Shown piece by piece: positions 16,694-24,719 of a stretch of DNA of 64,000 bases. The DNA is from Salipiger abyssi. Lineage in GTDB: Bacteria; Pseudomonadota; Alphaproteobacteria; Rhodobacterales; Rhodobacteraceae. The position numbers were made by a program, and so were the translations under genes. The notes under the pieces are model-generated. The model saw only the letters and a list, made by a program, of their open reading frames with translations, had not been told where the DNA came from and ran no database searches. How positions within the stretch are numbered: the stretch's first letter is position 1; every line of letters begins with the position of its first letter. The stretch is from positions 24,769 to 88,768 of the forward strand of contig NZ_JAEKIS010000016.1 of assembly GCF_017311415.1 (NCBI RefSeq), given 5' to 3'.

Positions 16694-17779
16694 ATGGTCG
16701 CGCTCACCGACCCCGCAGGCGAGCTGACCGAGGCCGAGGCGCCGCGCAGCCGCCTCGCCCGCGCCCGGCGGCTGCATCTGTGGCTGGCGCTGCTGCTGAT
16801 CGCGGTGGCGCTGGCCAGCCTCACCGTCGGCGCGACGGGCGTACAGCTCTGGGATGTGGCGAGGAGCCTCGCAAGAGGCGAGGAGCTCTCGCGCATGGAA
16901 CGCGTGGTGCTGATGGATATCCGCCTGCCGCGCCTCGTCATGGGGCTGGCGGTGGGCGCGGCGCTTGCCGTCTCCGGCGCGGTGATGCAGGGGCTGTTCC
17001 GCAACCCGCTGGCCGATCCCGGCATCGTCGGCGTCAGCGCCGGCGCCGGCCTTGGCGCCATCCTCGCCATCGTTCTGGGCGCGCTGCTGCCGCCAGCGCT
17101 GCTGGGCTTCGCCGGCGCGCATCTGGTGCCGCTCGCCGCCTTCTTCGGCGGCTGGGTCAGCACGATCCTGCTCTACCGCGTCGCCACGCGCCGCGGCCAC
17201 ACCTCGGTCGCCACCATGCTGCTCGCCGGCATCGCACTCGGCGCGCTTGCGGGTGCGGTCTCGGGCGTGCTGGTCTACATGGCCGATGACAGCCAGCTGC
17301 GCGACCTGACCTTCTGGGGGCTGGGCTCGCTCGCCGGCGCCAGCTGGACGAAGCTCGCCGCGGCGCTGCCGATCATCCTCGTTACCGTGGCCGGTGCGAG
17401 CTTTCTGGGCCGCAGCCTCAACGCGCTGGCGCTCGGAGAGGCGACCGCCGCGCATATCGGCATTCCCGTGCAGCGCATGAAGCGCCTCGCCATCCTCTGC
17501 GTCGCGGGTGCCACCGGCGCTGCCGTCGCGGTCTCGGGCGGCATCGGCTTTGTCGGCATCGTGGTGCCGCATCTGCTGCGCCTCGCCTCCGGCCCCGATC
17601 ACCGGGCGCTGCTGATCAATTCCGCGCTGCTGGGCGCCGCTCTTCTGGTGGTGGCCGACATGATCAGCCGGGTGATCGTCGCCCCCGCAGAGCTGCCCAT
17701 CGGCATCGTCACCGCCGTGCTCGGCGCGCCGGTCTTCCTGTGGATCCTGCTGCGGCAGCGTGGCGTGGTGGATCTCTGA
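16694..17779 (+). CDS. hmuU: Heme ABC transporter permease HmuU (FecCD family)
   Basis: A 361-residue inner-membrane permease with about ten hydrophobic segments. FecCD family motifs are RLPRLVMGLAVGAALAVSGA near residue 78, FRNPLADPGIVGVSAGAGLG, and GGIGFVGIVVPHLLRL near residue 285. It forms the heme channel across the inner membrane with HmuV. It lies 3 bp after hmuT and 1 bp before hmuV. Confidence 0.94.
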   Translation: MVALTDPAGELTEAEAPRSRLARARRLHLWLALLLIAVALASLTVGATGVQLWDVARSLARGEELSRMERVVLMDIRLPRLVMGLAVGAALAVSGAVMQGLFRNPLADPGIVGVSAGAGLGAILAIVLGALLPPALLGFAGAHLVPLAAFFGGWVSTILLYRVATRRGHTSVATMLLAGIALGALAGAVSGVLVYMADDSQLRDLTFWGLGSLAGASWTKLAAALPIILVTVAGASFLGRSLNALALGEATAAHIGIPVQRMKRLAILCVAGATGAAVAVSGGIGFVGIVVPHLLRLASGPDHRALLINSALLGAALLVVADMISRVIVAPAELPIGIVTAVLGAPVFLWILLRQRGVVDL

Positions 17780-17780
17780 C

Positions 17781-18569
17781 ATGGTCACCGCAACCGATCT
17801 CACTGTCACGCTGGGCCGCAACACCGTGCTGGAGGGCGTCGATTTCCACGCCGCCCCCGGCCAGCTCACCGCGATCTGCGGCCCCAACGGCTCCGGCAAG
17901 ACCACGCTGCTGCGCGCGCTCACCGGCGATCTGCCCTATCGCGGCACGGTCGAGCTCAACGGGCAGGATATCGCCACGCTGCCCGCTTGGGCGCTGGCCT
18001 CGATCCGGGGCGTGCTGCCGCAGGCCAGCGCGCTGGCCTTTCCCTTCACCGCGCTGGAGGTGGTCGAGATCGGCCTCGCCCGGGGCCGCGCCGGCGGCGA
18101 CACGCGCGCCGCGCTTCAGGCGCTGGCGCGGGTCGATCTGGGGCATTACGCCAGCCGCCCCTACCAGTCGCTCTCGGGCGGCGAACAGCAGCGCGTGCAG
18201 CTCGCCCGCGTGCTGGCGCAGGTCGCCGAGCCGGTCGCCCAGGATGGCCCGCGCTGGCTGTTTCTCGACGAGCCGGTCTCGGCGCTCGACATCGCGCATC
18301 AGCTCGAAGTCATGCAGATCGCCCGCGATTTCGCGGATGCGGGCGGCGGCGTGGTGGCGGTGATGCACGATCTCAACCTCACCGCCATGTTTGCCGACCG
18401 CATCGCCCTGCTGAGCCGGGGCCATGTGCTGGCGGCGGGGCCGGTCGCAGAGGTGATGACGACGGACACGCTGTCACGCGCCTATGGCTGCCGCCTGCGT
18501 GTCGGTGCCGCACCCGCGCCCGGCACGCCCTTTATCCTTCCCCATGCCGCCACGCTTGCGGCAGAATGA
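17781..18569 (+). CDS. hmuV: Heme ABC transporter ATP-binding protein HmuV
   Basis: A 262-residue ABC ATPase. Walker A is GPNGSGKTT near residue 33, the signature is LSGGEQQR, and Walker B is WLFLDEPVSALD. It drives heme import through HmuU. The start MVTATDLTVTLG at 17781 lies one base after the hmuU stop; the frame is open upstream only within hmuU. Confidence 0.94.
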   Translation: MVTATDLTVTLGRNTVLEGVDFHAAPGQLTAICGPNGSGKTTLLRALTGDLPYRGTVELNGQDIATLPAWALASIRGVLPQASALAFPFTALEVVEIGLARGRAGGDTRAALQALARVDLGHYASRPYQSLSGGEQQRVQLARVLAQVAEPVAQDGPRWLFLDEPVSALDIAHQLEVMQIARDFADAGGGVVAVMHDLNLTAMFADRIALLSRGHVLAAGPVAEVMTTDTLSRAYGCRLRVGAAPAPGTPFILPHAATLAAE

Positions 18570-18591
18570 TCCCGACAGGAGGACTGATCCC

Positions 18592-18912
18592 ATGTATCTC
18601 GCCATGAACCGCTTTACCGTGCCGCTGGAGAACGCGGCGGATTTCGAGGAGCTCTGGCTCTCGCGCGAAAGCAAACTGCACGAAAACCCGGGCTTCGTGG
18701 AATTCCACATGCTGAAAGGGCCGGAGGAGGACGGGCATATCCTCTACGCTTCGCACACGGTCTGGGAGACCGAGGAAGCGTTCCGCGACTGGACCCGCAG
18801 CGACAGCTTCCGCGCCGCCCATGCGCGCGCCGGCGACAGCCGCAAGCTGCATTCCGGCGCGCCGAAATTCGAGGGCTTCAAGACGATCCAGCACATCGCG
18901 CAGCCGGCCTGA
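18592..18912 (+). CDS. IsdG-family heme-degrading monooxygenase
   Basis: A 106-residue single-domain antibiotic-biosynthesis-monooxygenase fold. All three catalytic residues of the IsdG heme oxygenases are at matching places: N6, W67 and H77 (IsdG uses Asn7, Trp67, His77). With its position at the end of the hmu operon this marks it as the enzyme that opens imported heme and releases iron, like rhizobial HmuD/HmuQ. ACAGGAGG about 9 nt upstream supports the start at 18592. The hmu operon terminator follows. Confidence 0.8.
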   Translation: MYLAMNRFTVPLENAADFEELWLSRESKLHENPGFVEFHMLKGPEEDGHILYASHTVWETEEAFRDWTRSDSFRAAHARAGDSRKLHSGAPKFEGFKTIQHIAQPA

Positions 18913-18939
18913 GCGGCGCGCTTCTACCCAAGCCACATC

Positions 18940-18980
18940 GCCCGCCGAGCGCGCAGGACGCCTTCGGCGGGCGTATTTTT
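18940..18980 (+). terminator. Terminator of the hmu operon
   Basis: The arms CGCCCGCCGA (18940-18949) and TCGGCGGGCG (18964-18973) form a perfect stem followed by TATTTTTC. This is a strong intrinsic terminator for the rightward hmuSTUV-oxygenase transcript. Confidence 0.85.
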
Positions 18981-19039
18981 CAAAGAGAAGAAGACCAGGG
19001 GCGCGCAAACCCCTGGTCTTCTTCTCTTTCCAAATACGC
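18971..19039. repeat. Long perfect hairpin between convergent genes (family C repeats)
   Basis: A 20-bp perfect stem (18982-19001 with 19010-19029) is extended outward by an 8-bp pairing of GCGTATTT (18971-18978) with AAATACGC (19032-19039). The arms contain the GTATTT..AAAGA motif seen in other gaps of the window (30561, 34224, 55469). It probably ends the leftward-facing and rightward-facing genes on both sides. Confidence 0.75.
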
Positions 19040-19085
19040 AAAACTGTCGGGCCATCGCCGCCCGCACAAGCGCCGGCCAGAGCGC

Positions 19086-20045
19086 TCAGCCCGCCAGCAG
19101 CGCCGCCACATGCGCCGGTCCGGTGGGGCGGATGCCCGTCGGGTTCAGCGCCTTGATCGAATAATACCCCCGCGTAATGTGATCCATATTCACCGTCTCG
19201 CGCACGCCAGGCAGCTTCAGGATCCGTTCCATATAGGCCGAGAGCCGCGGGTAATCGGCGATCTGGCGGCGGTTGGTCTTGAAGATCCCGTGATAGGCCG
19301 CGTCGAACCGGATGAGCGTCACGAAGGTGCGGATATCGGTCTCGGTGAACCGCTCGCCAAAGAGAAAGTCGCCGGTCAGCCGCGCCTCCAGCTCGTCGAG
19401 CACCGCAAAGACACCCTCCACCGCCTCGTCATAGGCCTCCTGCGTCGAGGCAAAGCCCGCCTTGTAGACGCCGTTGTTGAGCAGATCGTAGATGCGCGGG
19501 TTGAGCGCGTCGATCTCGGCGGCCAGATCCCCGGGGTAGAGGCGCAGGTCTGAGGGCACGAGATGTTCGAAGGCGGTGTCGAACATGCGCACGATATCAG
19601 CGCTTTCGTTGTTCACCATCACATTGCGCTTCATGTCCCAGAGCACCGGCACCGTGGCGCGCCCGGTAAAGCGGTCATCCGCCCGCGTGTAGAGCTCGTG
19701 CATATAGCCCGAGGCAAAGAGCGGATCCTCGTCGGCGCCGGGATAGCCGCCGAAGCGCCAGCCCTGATCGGTCATCACCGGGTTCACCACCGTGACCGGG
19801 ATGAGATCCGATAGCCCCTTGAGGCTGCGCGCCATCAGCGCGCGCGAGGCCCAGGGGCAGATATAGGCGACATAGAGCCGGTAGCGCCCGGTCTCCGCCT
19901 CGAACCCGCCCTCGCCGGTCGGGCCGGCGGAGCCGTCCGCGGTGATCCAGTTGCGGAAGGAGGAGACCTGCCGCACGAAGCGGCCCTTCTCGTCGGCCTT
20001 CTGCACCGGCTGCCAGTCGCTGGTCCATTTTCCGTTCACAAGCAT
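19086..20045 (-). CDS. Glutathionyl-hydroquinone reductase (Xi-class GST, YqjG-like)
   Basis: A 319-residue Xi-class glutathione transferase. These enzymes reduce glutathionyl-hydroquinones, releasing glutathione. The catalytic cysteine is C63 in YICPWASRALMARSLKGL, and the N-terminal FRNWIT and later NNESADIVRMF are family motifs. The length fits. It starts a leftward group with YgiD, DoxX and an NAD(P)-binding protein, all linked to quinone or aromatic redox chemistry. Confidence 0.9.
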   Translation of the reverse strand: MLVNGKWTSDWQPVQKADEKGRFVRQVSSFRNWITADGSAGPTGEGGFEAETGRYRLYVAYICPWASRALMARSLKGLSDLIPVTVVNPVMTDQGWRFGGYPGADEDPLFASGYMHELYTRADDRFTGRATVPVLWDMKRNVMVNNESADIVRMFDTAFEHLVPSDLRLYPGDLAAEIDALNPRIYDLLNNGVYKAGFASTQEAYDEAVEGVFAVLDELEARLTGDFLFGERFTETDIRTFVTLIRFDAAYHGIFKTNRRQIADYPRLSAYMERILKLPGVRETVNMDHITRGYYSIKALNPTGIRPTGPAHVAALLAG

Positions 20046-20056
20046 GGCGACAATCC

Positions 20057-20878
20057 TCAGTAATAGATGAAGCTGCGCATCGAGATCGAGCCGAGGTCGA
20101 TGGAATCGTTCATGAAGAGCAGCGTGTCCTTTTCGTCCGCCGCCCCCGCGACGCTCAGCGCCGGCAGGTAGTGGTCGATGGAGGGGTGGGCGACGCTCAG
20201 CAGCTTGCCGAGCTTGGCGCGGTCGGCCAGCGTGGCGATGTCGCCGGCGCCGAGCCGCTCGGCAAAGAGCGTGTCGAACTCCTCGGCCCAGTCATGCGCC
20301 CCGCCGCCGCCCCAACGCACGGCGCGCAGATTGTGCACCACATTGCCCGAGCCCAGGATCAGCACGCCGCGATGGCGCAGCTCGGCCAGTGCCCGACCGA
20401 TCTCCACATGCTGCGGCAGGTCCGCCGCCATGTCGATGGAGAGCTGGAACACCGGCACGTCGGCGCCGGGATAGAGGAATTTCAGCACCGACCAGGCGCC
20501 GTGATCGAGCCCCCAGGTCTCGTCGCCCTCGGCGTGGTGGCTGGCCAGCAGCGTGACCACCTCGCTCGCCAGTTCCGGCGCGCCGGGTGCGGGGTATTGC
20601 TGTTCGAAGAGCTCCTGCGGGAAGCCGTAGAAATCGTGAATGGTGCCGGGCCGGGCCTGCACGTTCACAAGCGTCGAGCCGCGCGTCATCCAATGCGCCG
20701 AGACCACCAGAATGGCCTGCGGGCGCGGCAGGGTGCGGCCCAGCGCCGCCCAGCTGCGGGAATAGGCGTTGTCCTCGATGGCGTTCATCGGGCTGCCATG
20801 GCCAAGGAAAACGACCGGCATCCGGTCGGAGGCCTTGAGCCCGTCTTTCAGCTTTTGCAGTTGTTGCGAGATGCTCAT
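20057..20878 (-). CDS. ygiD: YgiD-type extradiol dioxygenase (4,5-DOPA dioxygenase family)
   Basis: A 273-residue LigB-superfamily aromatic ring-opening dioxygenase. Metal ligands are likely His in FLGHGSPMNA near residue 27 and GNVVHNL, with SAHW as another active-site motif. Escherichia coli YgiD opens 3,4-dihydroxyphenylalanine; the true substrate here is unknown. It sits 11 bp upstream of the glutathione transferase in the same leftward cluster. Confidence 0.87.
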   Translation of the reverse strand: MSISQQLQKLKDGLKASDRMPVVFLGHGSPMNAIEDNAYSRSWAALGRTLPRPQAILVVSAHWMTRGSTLVNVQARPGTIHDFYGFPQELFEQQYPAPGAPELASEVVTLLASHHAEGDETWGLDHGAWSVLKFLYPGADVPVFQLSIDMAADLPQHVEIGRALAELRHRGVLILGSGNVVHNLRAVRWGGGGAHDWAEEFDTLFAERLGAGDIATLADRAKLGKLLSVAHPSIDHYLPALSVAGAADEKDTLLFMNDSIDLGSISMRSFIYY

Positions 20879-20956
20879 GGCACTCTCCCTTGGATTATGC
20901 AGGTTTCGGGGGACCGCCGCGCCAAACGTAGCAGCGCGGCGGCGCGATGTCGGAAG

Positions 20957-21361
20957 TCAGCGGCGCTTCAGCGGCCAGAGCGCATAGGCACCGTCGCCGA
21001 GCAACGCGAGGGCGGCCATCACGGCGGCCCACATCACCGGGTATTCCCAGCCGCCGCCCTGATTGGTCCAGCCGAAACCGTTGCCCCAATGTGCGGTGAA
21101 GGCCGCGCCCAGCAGCACCGGCACGGAAAGCGCCGCGACGCCCCGCGTGGCCACGCCGAGGATCAGCGCCGCGCCGCCGACGATCTCGAAGACCATGGTG
21201 GCGAGGCCGAGCCAGCCGGGCAGGCCGAGCGACTCGAAGAAGCCGGCGGTGCCCGCGGGGGTGAAGACCAGCAGCTTGGTCAGCCCGTGCGCCAAAAAGA
21301 GCGCGCCGGTGGTGAGCCGCAGCAGCAGCGCGGCGTGGGGGGCGGTTTTCAGGTCGATCAT
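20957..21361 (-). CDS. DoxX family membrane protein
   Basis: A 134-residue protein with four hydrophobic helices (about 10-30, 50-70, 75-95 and 105-125) and the DoxX family motif ALFLAHGLTKLL near the N-terminus plus GAAFTAHWGNGF. DoxX proteins are small membrane components often placed beside thiol or quinone redox enzymes. It belongs to the leftward cluster between YgiD and the NAD(P)-binding gene. Confidence 0.85.
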   Translation of the reverse strand: MIDLKTAPHAALLLRLTTGALFLAHGLTKLLVFTPAGTAGFFESLGLPGWLGLATMVFEIVGGAALILGVATRGVAALSVPVLLGAAFTAHWGNGFGWTNQGGGWEYPVMWAAVMAALALLGDGAYALWPLKRR

Positions 21362-21390
21362 CGGTGAAGTCTCCTCTGTGTGTCTTGCGA

Positions 21391-22017
21391 TCAGGCCGCG
21401 AGCCAGGCCGGTGCGATCCCGGTGCCCTGCCCCAGAATGTAACCGAAGGCGATGTTCAGATAGCCCAGCGGTTCGAGATAGCGGGCATTCGACAGCCCGC
21501 CGGCGTCGCGCGCCTCAAAGCCTGCGTCCTCGGCCAGAGCGATGACCTTGGCCTTGGCCTCGGCATCGTCGCCGGCGACGAAGGTCTGGATCTTGCGGCC
21601 GCCGAGCGTCAGGTCGCCGGCGTAATGCTCGGCAAAGACGGTGTTGAAGGCCTTAACCACCGGCGCACCCACCAGCTTGGCGATCTCTTCTGCGGCAGAG
21701 CTGTCATGGCCCAGTTGCAGCCCCGAGAAATCCTCGGTCACCGGGTTGGACAGATCGACGACGATCTTGCCGGAGAAGTCGTTTGCGCCGGCGATCTGGG
21801 TGCTGGCGCCATAGGGCGTGGCGAGAATGACGATCTCGGCCTGAGCGATGGCGGTGGCGGTATCGGCTGCCTGCACCCGTACGCCCTCGGCGGCGAGTTT
21901 CGCGGCGGCCTCGGTGCCGCCCTGCTGGTCAGAGACCACAACGCCGTGGGAGGTGCGGCCGATGACGCGGGCGAGGCCCGAGCCGATGTTTCCGGTGCCG
22001 ATGATTGCGATATTCAT
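21391..22017 (-). CDS. NAD(P)-binding oxidoreductase (F420H2:NADP-reductase-like)
   Basis: A 208-residue Rossmann-fold protein. The dinucleotide loop IGTGNIGSGLAR lies at residues 5-16. The rest (VVDLSNPVTEDF, VVKAFNTVFAEHYAG) matches the F420-dependent NADP reductase-like family, which in organisms without F420 includes NADPH-linked enzymes. The start MNIAIIGTG at 22017 is obvious; the longer frame upstream is an artefact. It is divergent from the LysR gene, with the dyad at 22136 between them. Confidence 0.86.
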   Translation of the reverse strand: MNIAIIGTGNIGSGLARVIGRTSHGVVVSDQQGGTEAAAKLAAEGVRVQAADTATAIAQAEIVILATPYGASTQIAGANDFSGKIVVDLSNPVTEDFSGLQLGHDSSAAEEIAKLVGAPVVKAFNTVFAEHYAGDLTLGGRKIQTFVAGDDAEAKAKVIALAEDAGFEARDAGGLSNARYLEPLGYLNIAFGYILGQGTGIAPAWLAA

Positions 22018-22135
22018 GGATCTGGTCCTCTTCTCTGTCTCTGGCGTCGGGCCCCTTGGGTCTCGCCGGCGCTGGTGTTCGTTTCGATGAGGGGAAGATG
22101 CACCTTGCAGATGCGGAATGAAATGACGATGATAT

Positions 22136-22150
22136 GGAATAACTTTCCAC
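22136..22150. promoter_or_regulatory. Candidate LysR-type binding dyad
   Basis: TGGAA-TAACT-TTCCA is a perfect inverted repeat 20 bp upstream of the LysR gene and about 120 bp upstream of the divergent NAD(P)-binding gene. A LysR protein usually binds such dyads between its own gene and its target. Confidence 0.5.
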
Positions 22151-22170
22151 GATTTGTTCGGAATTGAGCG

Positions 22171-23067
22171 ATGGATCTGATCGACGGGCTGCGGGCCTTT
22201 GTCGCCACCGCCGAAAGCGGCTCTTTCACCGGCGCGGCGGAACGGCTGGGCATCTCGAACCGGCTGACCTCGAAATACGTGGCCGAGCTGGAGGAGCGGC
22301 TTGGCGTGCGGCTCTTGCAGCGCACCACGCGGCGCGTTGGCATCACCGCCTCGGGCGAGGCGCTGCTGGCGCGCGCGCCGGCGCTGCTCGATGAGCTCGA
22401 CGAGATGCTGGCGGAGGTGAAAGAGGATGGCAGCGGCTTTTCCGGCACGCTGCGGATCTCGGCGCCGGTCACCTTCGGCGAGATCTATGTGAAGGATCTG
22501 CTCAGCCGCTTCGCCGCGCCGCATCCGGGGCTCACCATCGACCTGCGGCTGAGCGATGCCTATGTGGATCTCGCCGCCGAGGGGATCGACCTGGCGTTCC
22601 GCATCGGCGAGGCGTCGGTTTCCTCGCTGAAGCGGCGCAAACTGGGCGCGATCCGCAGCACACTGGTGGCGAGCCAGGAGTACCTGGCCACGCATCCCGC
22701 ACCCGCGACGCCCGAGGATCTGGCCGCGCATGCCTGCATCGTCGACACCAACCGTGCCGATCCGGCGCGCTGGGTGTTCCTGAAGGACGCCAGCCCCGTC
22801 TCGGTGCGGGTGCCGACGCGCTTCATGGTGAACAGCGCGCAGGTGGCGCGGGATCTGGCGGAGGCCGGCGACGGCATCGCCTTCTGCCCGGTCTTCGTGC
22901 TGGGCGACAGCCTGGAGAGCGGGCGGCTGGTGCCGCTGCTCGAAGATTACGACAACCCCGCCCATCCGATCACCGCCGTCTGGCTGGAGGGGCGCACCCT
23001 GCCCCGCAAGGTGCGCGCGCTGATCGACTTTGCCGTCGCGGATATGCGCCGCAGCGGCATGGGGTGA
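22171..23067 (+). CDS. LysR family transcriptional regulator
   Basis: A 298-residue LysR-type regulator. The winged helix-turn-helix is at about 1-60 (LRAFVATAESGSFTGAAERLGISN, RLGVRLLQRTTRRVGIT). The substrate-binding-like domain follows (about 90-295), in the group that regulates redox and quinone genes. It probably activates the divergent leftward cluster (NAD(P)-binding protein, DoxX, YgiD, glutathionyl-hydroquinone reductase). The inducer is unknown. Confidence 0.92.
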   Translation: MDLIDGLRAFVATAESGSFTGAAERLGISNRLTSKYVAELEERLGVRLLQRTTRRVGITASGEALLARAPALLDELDEMLAEVKEDGSGFSGTLRISAPVTFGEIYVKDLLSRFAAPHPGLTIDLRLSDAYVDLAAEGIDLAFRIGEASVSSLKRRKLGAIRSTLVASQEYLATHPAPATPEDLAAHACIVDTNRADPARWVFLKDASPVSVRVPTRFMVNSAQVARDLAEAGDGIAFCPVFVLGDSLESGRLVPLLEDYDNPAHPITAVWLEGRTLPRKVRALIDFAVADMRRSGMG

Positions 23068-23081
23068 CGCCTTAGGCACGG

Positions 23082-23106
23082 CGGTGGGCAGATTGCCCAC
23101 CCTACG
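23082..23106 (+). repeat. Intergenic palindromic repeat, family A
   Basis: CGGTGGGCAGATTGCCCACC plus CTACG, identical to the 5006 copy. It lies in the gap between the LysR gene and rlmJ. Confidence 0.85.
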
Positions 23107-23228
23107 CGCCATGGCATTGCGGCGCGCGATCCGTTATGCACCCGACTGGACGGCACAAGCGCCTGTCCGACCCGTCCTTTCCCCTGCCGATGCGCCTGCC
23201 CGCATCGGCCCCTCAGCGAGGCCCCGCG

Positions 23229-24014
23229 ATGCTGTCCTACCAGCACGGTTATCACGCCGGAAATCTCGCCGATGTGCAGAAACACGCACTGCTGGCGTGG
23301 ATGCTCGCCTACCTAACGCGCAAGGACAAACCGGTCAGCTATATCGAAACCCATGCCGGGCGCGGGCTCTACGATCTGGGCAGCGCCGAGGCGCTCAGGA
23401 CCGGCGAGGCGGAACAGGGCATCGGCGCGCTGGCGAACACCTTGCCCGTCGGGCATCCCTATGCCGAGGCGCTGGCCGAGATCCGCGCCGCCCACGGCCC
23501 CGCCGCCTATCCCGGTTCGCCGCTCATCGCCGCAACGCTGCTACGCCCGCAGGACAGCCTGCACCTGGCCGAGTTGCATCCGCAGGAACACGCGGCGCTG
23601 AAAGCCGCGTTGCGCGCGCCCAATATCGCGATCCACCGGCAGGACGGGTTCGAACTGGCGCAAAGCCTCTGCCCGCCGGAACCGCGCCGGGGCCTGCTGC
23701 TGGTCGATCCCTCCTATGAGGTGAAGCAGGATTATGCCCGCATCCCGAAATTCCTCGGCGGCATCGCCCATAAATGGAATGTCGGCGTGCTGGCGCTCTG
23801 GTATCCGATCCTGACCTCGGGGCTGCATACGCCGATGCTGCGGGCGCTGGAGCGCGACCACCCGGAGGCGCTGAAACACGAGATTCGCTTTCCGCCGATC
23901 CGCGACGGACACCGCATGATCGGCTCCGGGTTTTTCGTGATCAATCCTCCCTGGGGGCTGGCGGAAGAGGCCAAACGCCTCGATTCCCTCTTCGACAAAG
24001 TCAAAAAGCGCTGA
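23229..24014 (+). CDS. rlmJ: 23S rRNA (adenine-2030-N6)-methyltransferase RlmJ
   Basis: A 261-residue protein of the RlmJ (YhiR) family. It methylates A2030 of 23S rRNA. Family landmarks are MLSYQHGYHAGNLADVQKH at the N-terminus, YIETHAGRGLYDL, and the catalytic-region LLLVDPSYEVKQDY. The start MLSYQHGYHAGN at 23229 is the conserved one; an upstream frame adds an unlikely tail. Confidence 0.94.
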   Translation: MLSYQHGYHAGNLADVQKHALLAWMLAYLTRKDKPVSYIETHAGRGLYDLGSAEALRTGEAEQGIGALANTLPVGHPYAEALAEIRAAHGPAAYPGSPLIAATLLRPQDSLHLAELHPQEHAALKAALRAPNIAIHRQDGFELAQSLCPPEPRRGLLLVDPSYEVKQDYARIPKFLGGIAHKWNVGVLALWYPILTSGLHTPMLRALERDHPEALKHEIRFPPIRDGHRMIGSGFFVINPPWGLAEEAKRLDSLFDKVKKR

Positions 24015-24047
24015 GCCGTCGCGTCAAAGCGGTGTATTCTGCCCGCC

Positions 24048-24719
24048 ATGCGCTGGCTTGTCTTCCTGCTCTGCGCCGCTCCGGCGCTGGCCTGCGAGGA
24101 CCCGATCTGCGAGGTTCCCGCGGACAGCCTGCGTTTCACCCAAATCATCGATTTCTCCAACCTGCCTTCGGGCTACGGCATCGGCCGCGCGCTATCGGGG
24201 ATCGTCGACGAGCCGGGTGCGCATTTCGGCGAACGCTTCGATGGCCAGAGCCTCGATACTGCCAGCGGCCATGACCGCCTGAGCGGCCAGCCGCTGCCGC
24301 CGCTGCGGCTGATCGCCGGCGAGGAGGGCCGCAATCTCGGCACAATCAGCCTCTGGGGGAACAATGTGCTCAAGGGCCACGGTCCACGCGGCTTTCCCGA
24401 TGCGGGCGCGGTGGGTGAAGGCGCCATTGCGGTGCTGTTCGACCGCGACCAGCCGGCTCTGGCGCTCGACATTCGCGGCGGCGAGGGCGGTACGGTGAGC
24501 CTGGTCTTTTTCGATCGCGCCGGGCGGGTGATCCAGCGGCTGACCCGCGTGGTGGATCGCGACACCGGCACGCTGACCCTGCTCCGTGCGGGCGGCCTCC
24601 CCGACATCGCCGGGTTCACGGTCGAGAACGAAGACCCCGAGGGGCTGGGAATCGACAATCTGCGCTTTGAGTTCCGCGAGCTGATGGGCGCCCTGCCCGC
24701 CCCGGAGCGCGCGGCATGA
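24048..24719 (+). CDS. Secreted beta-rich protein of unknown function, paralog 1
   Basis: A 223-residue exported protein. The signal peptide is MRWLVFLLCAAPALA, followed by an N-terminal Cys pair (CEDPIC). The mature part shows FDFSNLPSGY-type strands, GEGAIAVLFDRDQPALALDI and FTVENEDPEGLGIDN. It shares a clear alignment with the next gene: FDG..L, FD..L.G.PL.P, GEGA.A.LFDR, AGR.I and N.D..G..D occur in the same order. The function is unknown. It overlaps the next gene by four bases. Confidence 0.7.
   Translation: MRWLVFLLCAAPALACEDPICEVPADSLRFTQIIDFSNLPSGYGIGRALSGIVDEPGAHFGERFDGQSLDTASGHDRLSGQPLPPLRLIAGEEGRNLGTISLWGNNVLKGHGPRGFPDAGAVGEGAIAVLFDRDQPALALDIRGGEGGTVSLVFFDRAGRVIQRLTRVVDRDTGTLTLLRAGGLPDIAGFTVENEDPEGLGIDNLRFEFRELMGALPAPERAA

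Noticed and set aside
15533..17923. A 796-codon open frame on the minus strand opposite hmuS/hmuT/hmuU
   Set aside because: It is antisense to well-supported hmu genes, is rich in Arg, Gly, His and Gln and shows no domain. High GC keeps the opposite strand open.
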